Shown here: positions 16,577 to 24,055 of the stretch, one piece after another | How the letters are laid out: each line of letters starts with the position of its first letter | How positions within the stretch are numbered: position 1 is the first letter of the stretch | Made by a program: the position numbers and the translations under genes | The notes under the pieces: model-generated | Seen by the model: the letters and a program-made list of their open reading frames with translations, nothing else | Told to the model about the DNA's origin: nothing | The model's database searches: none | Source of the DNA: Streptomyces asoensis | GTDB taxonomy: Bacteria; Actinomycetota; Actinomycetes; Streptomycetales; Streptomycetaceae | Direction: 5' to 3' | Assembly: GCF_013085465.1 (NCBI RefSeq) | Contig: NZ_CP049838.1 | Location: 3,162,001 to 3,226,000, forward strand | Length of the DNA: 64,000 bases

Positions 16577-18030
16577 CCTTCCCACCCCGCCGGCAGGTGG
16601 ATCATCTTGTGCTCGAGGTACTCGCCGAATCCCTCGGGCCCGAACTCCCGCCCCAGCCCGGAGTTCTTGTAGCCGCCGAACGGGCCGAGCATGTCGAGGC
16701 TGAAGGTGTTCACCGAGTACGTCCCGGTACGGACCTGCCGCGCGACCTCGATGCCGTGCTCGACGTCCGCCGTCCACACGCTGCCGCTGAGCCCGTAGTC
16801 GGAGTCGTTCGCGATCCTCAGCGCCTCGGACTCGTCGCCGTAGGGCAGCAGGCAGATCACCGGCCCGAAGATCTCCTCGCGGGCGATCCGCATGGAGTTG
16901 TCGACGTCGCCGAACAGGGTCGGCTCCACGTACCAGCCGCGGTCCAGGCCCGCCGGACGTCCGCCGCCCGTGAGGATCTTCGCGCCCTCCTCCTGCCCGA
17001 TCCGGATGTAGTCGAGGTTCCGGCGCTGCTGGCGCCGCGCCACCAGCGGGCCGACCTGGGTCGCCGGGTCCAGCGGGTCGCCGACGACCAGCGCGGCCGC
17101 CGCGGCGGCGAAGGCGTCCGCGAACTCGTCGTAGCGCGAGCGCGGCAGGAGGATGCGGGTCTGGGCCACACAGGCCTGCCCGTTGTTCATCCAGGCGGCC
17201 GAGACGATCCCGGGGACGGACGTGGCGATGTCCGCGTCCGGCAGGACGACCGCCGCCGACTTGCCGCCGAGTTCCAGGGTCACGCGCGTCAGGTTCCTGG
17301 ACGCCACCTCCATGACCCGCTTGCCGGCCGCGACCGACCCGGTGAACGACACCTTGTCGACGCCCGGATGCCCGACCAGGTACTCGCTGACCTCGCGATC
17401 CGCCGGCAGGATCGACAGCACGCCCTCCGGCAGCCCCGCCTCCCGCGCGATCTCGGCCAGCAGATACGCGTCCAGCGGCGACTCCGGCGACGGCTTCAGC
17501 ACCACCGTGCAGCCGGTGAGCAGCGCGGGCGCGAGCTTGGCGGCGGCGACGAACTGCGGGACGTTCCAGGGGACGACGGCCGCGACCACCCCCACGGGCT
17601 CGCGCCGCACAAGGATCTTCCCGAGCACGCCGTCGCGCCGCTCCTCGTAGGTGAAGCCGCGCGCGACGGTGATCGCCGCGTCCCACACCATCATCGCGCC
17701 GAGGGCCTGCGCGAGGACGCTCCAGGAGTACGGCGAGCCGTTCTCGGAGGAGATCACCCGGGCGATCTCCTCGTGCCGCAGCGCGATGCCGTCCTTGATG
17801 CGGGTGACGACGGCGATCCGCTCGTCGAGCGACAACCGGGGCCAGGGCCCCTCGTCGAAGGCCCGCCGCGCCGCGGCGACCGCCCGGTCCACGTCGGCGG
17901 CCGACGCGTGCGGCACCCGCCCGATGACCTCCTCGGTGTGCGGCGAGACGACCTCGATGACGTCCTTGCCCAGGGGGTCGGTCAGTTCCCCGCCGATGAA
18001 CAGCTGTCCGTGTTCCACGAGCTCGGCCAT
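16573..18030 (-). CDS. NAD(P)-dependent aldehyde dehydrogenase
   Basis: The 485-residue protein spans the whole ALDH fold. Visible are the cofactor segment VVPWNVPQFVAAAKLAPAL, the VSFTGSVAAGKRVM loop, the general-base Glu in VTLELGGKSAAVVL and the catalytic Cys in MNNGQACVAQTRILLP. It oxidises aldehydes to carboxylic acids. In the context of a KstR-type regulon it may act on a sterol or side-chain aldehyde. ATG 18030 has a GAAGG site eight bases upstream. GTG 18036 is an alternative. A KstR-like operator lies 43 bp upstream, and the ferredoxin gene is translationally coupled downstream. Confidence 0.93.
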   Translation of the reverse strand: MAELVEHGQLFIGGELTDPLGKDVIEVVSPHTEEVIGRVPHASAADVDRAVAAARRAFDEGPWPRLSLDERIAVVTRIKDGIALRHEEIARVISSENGSPYSWSVLAQALGAMMVWDAAITVARGFTYEERRDGVLGKILVRREPVGVVAAVVPWNVPQFVAAAKLAPALLTGCTVVLKPSPESPLDAYLLAEIAREAGLPEGVLSILPADREVSEYLVGHPGVDKVSFTGSVAAGKRVMEVASRNLTRVTLELGGKSAAVVLPDADIATSVPGIVSAAWMNNGQACVAQTRILLPRSRYDEFADAFAAAAAALVVGDPLDPATQVGPLVARRQQRRNLDYIRIGQEEGAKILTGGGRPAGLDRGWYVEPTLFGDVDNSMRIAREEIFGPVICLLPYGDESEALRIANDSDYGLSGSVWTADVEHGIEVARQVRTGTYSVNTFSLDMLGPFGGYKNSGLGREFGPEGFGEYLEHKMIHLPAGWEG

Positions 18031-18072
18031 GGCCACTGCCTTCGTCTACGTTTCTGACGGTGTTTCAGGAAC

Positions 18073-18090
18073 TGATACCAGTTCTAGTTA
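18073..18090. promoter_or_regulatory. KstR-like operator upstream of aldehyde dehydrogenase
   Basis: On the minus strand TAGAACTGGTATCA (18086-18073) matches TNNAACNNGTTNNA with one mismatch. A second symmetric reading is GAACTG-N4-CAGTTC (18069-18084). The segment CCAGTTCTAGTTA (18078-18090) recurs exactly at 21857-21869 beside the MBL hydrolase gene. Confidence 0.65.
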
Positions 18091-18116
18091 AAGTAGTCCA
18101 CGGACAGCACGAGAAT

Positions 18117-18150
18117 GCCCCTGACCAGCGGTTTCCCGATGATCAGGGGC
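18117..18150 (-). terminator. Hairpin at the end of the recombinase remnant
   Basis: GCCCCTGA (18117-18124) pairs with TCAGGGGC (18143-18150) around an 18-nt loop, just beyond the recombinase stop codon at 18172. It could be its terminator. An att-related structure cannot be excluded. Confidence 0.45.
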
Positions 18151-18171
18151 GGGGTCGAAACCCGTGGGCCG

Positions 18172-18738
18172 TCAGGGGGCCGTCGGGGGCCTGCGGGCCC
18201 TCCGGTACATCTCGTCGACGGCCTTCCGCGTACGCGTCTCGCTGCTCGGCATGAGGTGGGTGTAGGTGCGCAGCGTGAACCCGGCGTCGGCGTGGCCGAG
18301 GTAGGCGCTCAGGGCCTTGATGCTCTCCCCGGAGTCGAGGAGCACCGAGGCGTAGAAGTGCCGTAGCGCGTGCATGCCGTCTTCGCGGGACTCCTTGTAC
18401 CTCTCCCCCGGTCCGGGCTTGGGGATCACTCCCGCCGCAGCGAGCGCAGGCTTCCAGGCGTGTGCGTTGAAGGCGTTGCGCCAGACTGCCCCACCCTCAG
18501 CACCCGTGAAATACAGGAGCCTGGTCACCGGCTCTCCGTCGGGGCGCATCCAGGGCAACGTGACTTCGGCCGGCGGGAAGGCCGTCATGTGCTCGGCGAG
18601 CGCGGAGGCGACCGAGTCCGGCAGCGGCACGTCACGGAGCTTGCCGTTCTTCGGCGGGGCGAAGACCAGCTTCCGATCCACGATCTTGACCTGCTGGGTG
18701 ACGTGCAGGACGCCGGACAGCGGATCCACCTCGTCGAC
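18172..18738 (-). pseudogene. Tyrosine recombinase/phage integrase, 5'-truncated
   Basis: The C-terminal catalytic half of an actinobacterial tyrosine integrase is preserved: DGMHALRHFYASVLLDSGES (the His-x-x-Arg box), LSAYLGHADAGFTLRTYTHL (His and the nucleophile Tyr), preceded by QQVKIVDRKLVFAPPKNGKL. The first ~200 residues, including the SAM-like core-binding domain and the first catalytic Arg region, are missing. Upstream of about 18738 the minus-strand frame continues only as antisense of a NUDIX remnant on the other strand, so the junction is near 18736. The reading frame technically runs to 18816. It is a deletion relic of an integrative element. Confidence 0.8.
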
Positions 18739-18852
18739 GGGGAAGTGGCGTTCGTCGACCCGAGCAGGCTGGACGAGCTGAACATCCACCCGTCCATGCG
18801 GATGCGGATCGAGCACGGGTTGGCCGGCCGGGCAGAGCCCTACATCGGCTGA
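18739..18852 (+). pseudogene. NUDIX-hydrolase-like C-terminal remnant
   Basis: The plus-strand frame ending at TGA 18850-18852 reads GEVAFVDPSRLDELNIHPSM, then RMRIEHGLAGRAEPYIG. In my judgement this is the conserved C-terminal tail of streptomycete NUDIX hydrolases. No NUDIX box (GX5EX7REUXEEXGU) remains, because the 5' part is replaced by the antisense integrase fragment. The 66-residue gene that follows looks intact. Confidence 0.5.
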
Positions 18853-18873
18853 GGGTGTCGGTAGGGTCCACCC

Positions 18874-19074
18874 ATGAAGGAAACCGACCCGTCAGCGGAA
18901 GCGGACAAGGGGCGAGTGCCGCTCTGGTTGGACCCCAACGACCTGCGTTGGCTGGCCGACCACTGCTGTTGCCCTGCGGACGCATCCGATGCGGACAAAG
19001 ATCGCTGCGGACGGTTGCGATTCCGCGCCAGCGCCGCGCTGCACAAGCACGGACACTCCCGTTTGACCGAGTGA
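18874..19074 (+). CDS. Small conserved streptomycete hypothetical protein
   Basis: The 66-residue protein has LWLDPNDLRWLADHCCCPAD, then a Cys/Arg-rich segment DRCGRLRFRASAALHKHG. The cysteines (CCC and a later C) might bind metal. It starts at ATG 18874, 21 bp after the NUDIX remnant, whose partner it probably was. No function is known to me. Its stop abuts the stop of the convergent HD pseudogene. Confidence 0.7.
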   Translation: MKETDPSAEADKGRVPLWLDPNDLRWLADHCCCPADASDADKDRCGRLRFRASAALHKHGHSRLTE

Positions 19075-19632
19075 TCAGGTACTGACTCCCAGGCGGTTCC
19101 GCGTCCGCTCAACAGCAGCGCCGAGGTACCGCCGCGCCTTGCTAATCGCGTTGTGCACTTCGCTGCCCGGCTCGTAGCGGACGAGGGTCTCGTCAATGCG
19201 AGTGTCGAAGTCGAAGGACTGCCCCGCGGGGCCGGTAGTCATGTCGGCCATGATCAGGGCATCCAGAACCGGCGAGTCTTCCCGCTAGTAGACGGCCAGC
19301 TCCGCCGTGAGGCCGCGTTGCTCTGCCTCGTAGACGGCCCCGGAGTGATGGGCGACCAGCCGTACGAGACGCGCAGGCGCACCCAGCGTTTCCAGGTGAC
19401 GCGCGCCGTCGATGGGGTGGAATCCGGTGTCCCGCAGCTCGGGGGCGTAACCGATGTCGTGCAGCCACGCGGCGGCGACGAGGAGATCCCGATCAGCCTC
19501 AGACACAGCCCCGGCAAGCTCTTGCGCCCGAGCGGCCACGGCCTGGGTGTGCAGCCAGCGGTTCCCCAGCGGGGGCAGCAGGGACTCGGCGAGCTCCGCA
19601 GCCCCTTGGGGCGTGTCCAGTGCAGAAGGCAT
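19075..19632 (-). pseudogene. HD-domain phosphohydrolase interrupted by an in-frame amber codon
   Basis: The N-terminal part shows an HD fold: HTQAVAARAQELAG, LVAAAWLHDIGYAPEL (the HD pair) and FHPIDGARHLETLG, then LVAHHSGAVYEAEQRG. At 19285-19287 (minus strand) the codon is TAG. The frame continues without interruption for 70 more codons (RREDSPVLDALIMADMTTGP-like sequence, then VHNAISKARRYLGAAVERT) to TGA at 19075-19077. The downstream part is clearly the normal C terminus, so this is a single nonsense mutation in a formerly ~184-residue protein. Confidence 0.85.
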
Positions 19633-20443
19633 GGATGGAACGGTATCCGAGACGAGTACGGAGCCGACAGGCCTCGATCGAGCGGTTCGTGATCACGAGC
19701 GCGGTAGAACTTTCCCTACATCATCAAGGCCCGCGCACGGCGCGGGCGCGCGCCGCCTATGCGGCGCGGCCTGCCTCCTGTCTCCGCCCCGGCTGGCCGC
19801 GCCCGGCGGCGCGCTCGGCGGCTGCGGTCATGAAGTGGGAGACACCCTCTATGGCTGGGGCGGTCGGCTCCACGGCTTTAGGCAGCCACTTTGGGGCGAG
19901 CCTCTAAGATCACGGCCCCAACATCGTGCTTTAACGGGCAGGTCCACAGACTGCCCGACTCGCCGGAAGCTTATGGGGCCATGATCACTCGCCCCAAAGC
20001 AGCTCCAGCCCAAAGCCGCTCCACCGACCGCGCGACACCGCACGGCGTCTCCAACCCGCGCTTCCGGTATGGGACTTGACCCACTTTCCCCGAATTGCAA
20101 TGCCAACAGCAGGGGGTATCGTGGAAATGCGTGCAGCACAGCAGAGTCAAGAGATCGCTTGAACGTAGAAAGAGCTAAGGAAGCTCACGCCACGACTCCT
20201 GTCGCACTTCGCGGAAGTGTTGATTTGGCATGCACCAGGGCCCCGCTAAGGCTTAAACGTCGAACCGTTCTCACCGCTCCAACCTCGTACCTAACGAGGC
20301 CAGTCGGGCTGTCGGGACAGCGGGTGCCAGGCGTCAGCCGATTACGGGATCATCGTGACACCTGAAGTTCAATCCAATTGACACTGCGGCCACTTCGCTT
20401 AGCCGTAGCGTTTCGCCAGCATGAAAACAAAGGGAATTTAGTA
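19633..20443. other. 811-bp region with no convincing gene
   Basis: This stretch lies between the HD pseudogene and the repeat protein. Short open frames are present on both strands (for example 19849-20139 minus), but none shows a recognisable family, a good ribosome site or consistent codon use. It includes a GC-rich inverted segment (CCGCGCACGGCGCGGGCGCG around 19730-19752) and an AT-richer part from 20080 onward that probably holds the promoter of the repeat protein. Confidence 0.6.
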
Positions 20444-21190
20444 ATGACTCAGGTACAAGGAACAGGGCAGAACGAAGCCGGAGTGCTGGGAGTCAGCGAG
20501 ACTGAAGACGGCGTCCTCGGATTCGGCAAGGTCACTGGAAAGGCCGGCGTGGCTGGCGCAAACGACAGCGGCGGGAACGGCGTGTTCGGCAGGGGCCGCA
20601 GCGGAGTTGTCGGACACGGAAAGGAGGGGAATGGCGTAATCGGAGTAAGCGAGAACGAAGACGGAGTTCTGGGAATCGGGCAGATCTCTGCCAAGGCGGG
20701 CGTGGCTGGCGTCAACGACAAAGGCGGCAACGGCGTGCTCGGCAGGGGGCACAACGGCATTCTCGGAGACGGGAGAGGCGGAGGTGGCAGTGGCGTCGTA
20801 GGGGTAAGTGAGACAGGAGACGGCGTTCTGGGGATCGGGAAGATTTCCGCCAAGGCGGGCGTGGCTGGCGTCAACGATAACGGCGGCAACGGCATATTGG
20901 GCAGGGGTCGCAACGGCATAGTGGCTCAGACCAACGCCCCCGGGGGAAAGGCGGGCGTCTTCGAGGGAGACGTCGAGGTCTCCGGCAAGCTCAGGGTTGC
21001 CGGAACTGATATCAAGCAGGCGATATCTGATCTCCAGCAGCAGACGTCGTCAACATCTGGCCTTCACCAGCTCGTCAACAATCTTCAGCAGCAGCTCTCT
21101 TCTCTCCAGCAGAAGCAAGCCAGCGATGTAGAGGGTATTGCTGTTAGCTTGGCGACTCTCGCGGCCCGTATCACTGCTCTCGGAGGCTGA
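20444..21190 (+). CDS. Glycine/valine-rich triple-repeat protein with C-terminal coiled coil
   Basis: The 248-residue protein has no signal peptide. Residues 13-63, 64-116 and 117-162 are three copies of a unit of about 52 residues: GVxGVSExxDGVLGxGKxxx, then KAGVAGxNDxGGNGxxGRGx. A beta-type GKAGVFEGDVEVSGKLRVAG segment follows (about 170-190), then a Gln-rich heptad region (ISDLQQQ, LVNNLQQQLSSLQQKQA, about 195-248). This layout suggests a fibrous, probably trimeric beta-prism or tail-fibre-like shaft with a coiled-coil trimerisation end. ATG 20444 follows AGGGA. GC content is below the neighbours. Function is unknown. Confidence 0.75.
   Translation: MTQVQGTGQNEAGVLGVSETEDGVLGFGKVTGKAGVAGANDSGGNGVFGRGRSGVVGHGKEGNGVIGVSENEDGVLGIGQISAKAGVAGVNDKGGNGVLGRGHNGILGDGRGGGGSGVVGVSETGDGVLGIGKISAKAGVAGVNDNGGNGILGRGRNGIVAQTNAPGGKAGVFEGDVEVSGKLRVAGTDIKQAISDLQQQTSSTSGLHQLVNNLQQQLSSLQQKQASDVEGIAVSLATLAARITALGG
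20480..20923 (+). repeat. Three in-frame DNA repeats of 153-159 bp
   Basis: Units start at 20480, 20633 and 20792. Units two and three are the most alike (both contain AAGGCGGGCGTGGCTGGCGT). They encode the 51-53-residue protein repeats and indicate recent internal duplication. Confidence 0.8.
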
Positions 21191-21405
21191 CAAGGTTACG
21201 TGCCGCAGTCGGGCCAGATCAGACGGTGAGTCAGGGTCGACGACAAGCGCCCCAGTCGAGACCAGCAACGGCCTGGGCTCCCATTGCCCGAGTGACCTGC
21301 CTGCGCTCTCAGCCCGTTACGTCCGCTCTTAAAAGGTTGACGTCTCCCCAACGCAAGGAGCGCCCTTCCTGGGCCATCCTTGAGCCGTGGAAGGGCGCTC
21401 AACGA

Positions 21406-21789
21406 TGACCAACGTCGACAGCTACCGACAGCTCAGCAGCAGGTCAGGATGCTGATCGTTTAGACGGCCGCAGGTCACGGCCATCGACGATCAGTTGTGG
21501 CTGTGCTGAGCGATTGGCCCGCGGCAAGACTTGCAGACTCGTTTGGCGAGGCCCCGGGGCCTCGCCAAGACAGAGGGACAGCGTGGCTGAGGCCGGTGGG
21601 GGTGCGGCGAGGCATACGCGCGCCTGGTCGGTTGGCCGGCCCGGCGTCGTGGCGGGCTTTCGTCGGCTGAGGTTCACGCGGGTGTTCTCGATGGAGCCAC
21701 CAGCGGGCGGGCGAGCGATTCGCGACGATCAACGCTGGGCCGTCTCTGGGCCGTCCGGCAGTGACCAACGTCGACAGCCAGCGACAGCT
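21406..21789. repeat. 28-bp direct repeats 356 bp apart
   Basis: TGACCAACGTCGACAGC-N2-CGACAGCT-type sequence occurs at 21406-21433 and at 21762-21789, identical at 26 of 28 positions. Both copies are followed by CAGGTCAG within about 25 bp. They frame the 26-bp palindrome and might be recombination arm sites. Confidence 0.7.
21543..21568. repeat. Perfect 26-bp palindrome
   Basis: TTGGCGAGGCCCC is followed immediately by its exact reverse complement, giving 13 bp arms and no spacer. It could form a cruciform or act as a strong bidirectional terminator or binding site. Confidence 0.85.
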
Positions 21790-21851
21790 AGCGCCCACAT
21801 CAGCGCAGGTCAGCCCAACGCCGCACGTCAGCAGTCGACTTGGGCACCTAT

Positions 21852-21873
21852 TGAAACCAGTTCTAGTTATAGT
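21852..21873 (+). promoter_or_regulatory. KstR-type operator and -10-like box of the MBL gene
   Basis: On the minus strand TAGAACTGGTTTCA (21865-21852) matches TNNAACNNGTTNNA at every defined position. The adjoining TATAGT (21868-21873) is a plausible -10 element 28 bp before the ATG at 21901, so bound repressor would cover the promoter. Confidence 0.65.
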
Positions 21874-21900
21874 GGACAATGGCCGTGTGACGGAGGGCAG

Positions 21901-22950
21901 ATGAAGAGCAGTCAGGGCGAACCCACCACGTACGACCACGGCGGCGGTGTCCGCTCGCTCCGGGTGCCCATCCCGGACAACCCGCTGGGCCACACCCTGG
22001 TGTACGTCGTCGACACCGACCGTGGGCCGGTCCTGATCGACACGGGCTGGGACGACCCGGCGTCCTGGGAGGCGCTGACCGCCGGGCTGACCTCGTGCGG
22101 CACGTCCGTCGCGGAGCTGTACGGAGTCGTGATCACCCACCACCACCCCGACCACCACGGCCTGTCCGGCCAGGTGCGGGAGGCCTCCGGGGCGTGGGTG
22201 GCGATGCACGCGGCGGACACCTCGATCGTGCGGCGGACCCGCGAGACGAGGCCCGAGCGCTGGTACACGTACATGGCGGCCAAGCTCACCGCCGCCGGCG
22301 CGCCGGAGGAGCACATCGCCCCGCTCCGTACGCCCCCCGCCCGTCGTCGCCCCTTCCCCGGTCTGGCGCCCGCCCTCCCCGACCGCGAGATCGTCCCCGG
22401 CGAGCTCCTCGACCTGCCCGGCCGCCGTCTGCGCGCGATCTGGACGCCGGGCCACACCCCCGGCCATGTCTGCCTGCACCTGGAGGAGGACCACCCCTCT
22501 CGACTCCCGGGCCACGGACGCCTGTTCTCCGGCGACCACCTGCTGCCGGAGATCACCCCGCACATCGGCCTGTACGAGGATCCCGACGACGCCACCGTCA
22601 CCGACCCCCTCGGCGACTACCTCGACTCCCTCGAACGCGTCGGCCGGCTCGCCCCAGCGGAGATTCTCCCTGCCCACCAGTACGCCTTCACCGACGCGCC
22701 TTTCCGGGTACGGGAGTTGCTCACCCACCACGAGGACCGTCTCACCGGTCTGCTCGCCCTCCTCGCCACCCCGCTCACCCCGTGGCAGCTCGCGGAACGC
22801 ATGGAGTGGAACCGCCCCTGGCCGCAAATCCCCTACGGTTCACGGAACATCGCGGTCTCGGAGGCCGAGGCCCATCTACGGCGGCTGGTGAAGCAGGGAC
22901 GCGCGGAGGCGGTGACCGGGAGCGATCCGGTGACCTACGTGGCGGTGTAG
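21901..22950 (+). CDS. MBL-fold metallo-hydrolase
   Basis: The 349-residue protein has the metallo-beta-lactamase zinc motif VVITHHHPDHHG (about residues 76-87), preceded by VLIDTGWDD. Further ligands are in TPGHTPGHVCL and FSGDHLLPEITPH. A C-terminal winged-helix-like part (LTPWQLAERMEW, then EAEAHLRRLVKQGRAE) is typical of the LACTB2/YcbL-like branch. The family hydrolyses thioesters, lactones or phosphoesters. A CoA-thioester role would fit a steroid catabolic regulon, but this is inference. ATG 21901 has a GGAGGG site five bases upstream and a KstR-type operator at -36 to -49. Confidence 0.9.
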   Translation: MKSSQGEPTTYDHGGGVRSLRVPIPDNPLGHTLVYVVDTDRGPVLIDTGWDDPASWEALTAGLTSCGTSVAELYGVVITHHHPDHHGLSGQVREASGAWVAMHAADTSIVRRTRETRPERWYTYMAAKLTAAGAPEEHIAPLRTPPARRRPFPGLAPALPDREIVPGELLDLPGRRLRAIWTPGHTPGHVCLHLEEDHPSRLPGHGRLFSGDHLLPEITPHIGLYEDPDDATVTDPLGDYLDSLERVGRLAPAEILPAHQYAFTDAPFRVRELLTHHEDRLTGLLALLATPLTPWQLAERMEWNRPWPQIPYGSRNIAVSEAEAHLRRLVKQGRAEAVTGSDPVTYVAV

Positions 22951-23037
22951 ATCGCTCGCGGCGGGCGAGGGCCCCTTGATACCAACGCGGACATCGCCTT
23001 CGTGACCGCGGACATGACGGTCTGGCGGGCGGCCTAG

Positions 23038-23748
23038 TCAGCGGCCCGCCGTCGACCTGATCAACTCGGCTGCCGGTACGAGGAGTTCCGTCTCCTCGCG
23101 GCTCATCGTCGGGTTGGCCGCCCGCCTCCGCAGGGCCTCCGCCAGGCCCTCCTCGGTGAGGTCGGAGGGGTCGGCGAGCAGCGCGGTCAGCATCGCCCGC
23201 GCCGGATCGGCGATGGGCTGGGGAGAGACGGCCACCTGGGCGAGGATCACCGCGGACATGCCCCAGTCGAGCCCGGGGTGGCCCTCCTCCGCGTTGGCCC
23301 AGTCGATGACCCGGGGGCCGTCGGGAGTGAGGATCACGTTGTCCGGGTGGAGGTCCAGGTGCAGGATGCCGGCGTCGGCCGAGATCCGTCCCGGCAGGGC
23401 GTGCAGCTCGCGCAGCAGCCGGGCGAGGACGGCCCCCGCCTCCTCGGCGTCCAGCGTGCCCGCCCCGAACGCCTGGAGCATCGTCGGCCCGTCCAGCCGC
23501 TCCATCACCAGGTCGGAGCGGGAGCCGGAGGGCCGTACGGCGGGCGCCGGGTAGCCGTGCTCGCGCACGTGCGTCATCACCGCCGCGAGGGCGGCCGAGT
23601 CCTCCCAGCCCTCCCGGTCGCGGCGCAGCACCCACGCGTCGTCGATCTCGTACACGTCGGCCGTTCGGCCCGAGCCGAGCAGCCGGCCCGGCGGCCCGCC
23701 CGGCACCGCGGCCGGGAGCCCGCCCGGCGCTCTCCCCGTATCGGTCAT
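23038..23748 (-). CDS. Aminoglycoside-phosphotransferase-fold kinase-like protein
   Basis: The 236-residue protein has the APH catalytic loop ILHLDLHPDNVIL (catalytic Asp) and the metal-binding VIDWANAEEGHPGLDWG. The N-terminal nucleotide part is short (LLGSGRTADVYEIDDAWVLR). Such proteins phosphorylate small molecules, but no antibiotic substrate can be assigned and streptomycetes carry many paralogues. ATG 23748 is the likely start. It is divergent from the cobalamin riboswitch operon. Confidence 0.88.
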   Translation of the reverse strand: MTDTGRAPGGLPAAVPGGPPGRLLGSGRTADVYEIDDAWVLRRDREGWEDSAALAAVMTHVREHGYPAPAVRPSGSRSDLVMERLDGPTMLQAFGAGTLDAEEAGAVLARLLRELHALPGRISADAGILHLDLHPDNVILTPDGPRVIDWANAEEGHPGLDWGMSAVILAQVAVSPQPIADPARAMLTALLADPSDLTEEGLAEALRRRAANPTMSREETELLVPAAELIRSTAGR

Positions 23749-23835
23749 GGTCAGAACATATCGGGGGCTCCCGCCCCGTCAGGGGCGCTTTCACAACCGC
23801 CCCTCAGGCGCCCGGCTACCTGCCGGTAGAGTGGC

Positions 23836-23965
23836 CGCGTCGTCATCACGCCCGTACAGGGGGAAGCCGGTGCAATTCCGGCGCTGACCCGCAACCGTCA
23901 CAGCCGGATCGCCCGGTACGGGACCGTGACCGGCTCACGTGCGTCGGCAGGCCCGCCGGCGCACG
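23836..23965 (+). ncRNA. Cobalamin (B12) riboswitch
   Basis: The leader contains the hallmark core GGGAAGCCGGTGCAATTCCG (23870-23880 region), followed by GCGCTGACCCGCAACCGTCA and CAGCC, the conserved ligand-binding section of cobalamin riboswitches. Downstream lies a strong hairpin (CGTGCG 23938-23943 with CGCACG 23960-23965) that could be part of the expression platform. The operon start codon is 91 bp further on. High B12 should reduce expression of the ECF operon. Confidence 0.92.
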
Positions 23966-24055
23966 GCACCGTCGAGGTATACGGAGCCGAGCCGCCGGGA
24001 TGTCCCGTGCTGCCCGCTGCGTGACCTCCCCGACCGGGAGAGGCACCCGCCGATC

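Larger units (their letters stand above)
21191..21851. other. Non-coding island segment with hairpins and direct repeats
   Basis: No gene is convincing here. Visible elements are a 10-bp hairpin (AGCGCCCTTC 21359-21368 with GAAGGGCGCT 21390-21399), a 28-bp direct repeat (21406-21433 and 21762-21789) and a perfect 26-bp palindrome (21543-21568). These features resemble att-proximal or replication-related debris of an integrative element. Confidence 0.6.
18074..21875. mobile_element. Degraded integrated island bounded by duplicated operator sequence
   Basis: The 23-bp segments at 18074-18096 and 21853-21875 are direct repeats with three mismatches and a 13-bp identical core. Between them lie a truncated tyrosine recombinase, a NUDIX gene remnant, an amber-interrupted HD gene, a lower-GC repeat protein and long non-coding stretches with inverted and direct repeats. 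The flanking genes (aldehyde dehydrogenase leftward, MBL hydrolase rightward) both look KstR-controlled and would be divergent neighbours without the insert. I infer an inserted and decayed integrative element. The exact ends are not proven. Confidence 0.5.

Noticed and set aside
18140..18170. T-arm-like GGGGTCGAAACCCG sequence suggesting a tRNA attachment site
   Set aside because: It lacks the TTC of a T-loop and no acceptor or anticodon arms can be folded around it.
19849..20139. A 96-residue minus-strand frame in the island
   Set aside because: No ribosome site, no recognisable pattern and a gene-poor, decayed setting.
20480..20923. Regular repeats considered as a CRISPR array
   Set aside because: Units are 153-159 bp, contiguous and coding, with no spacers.
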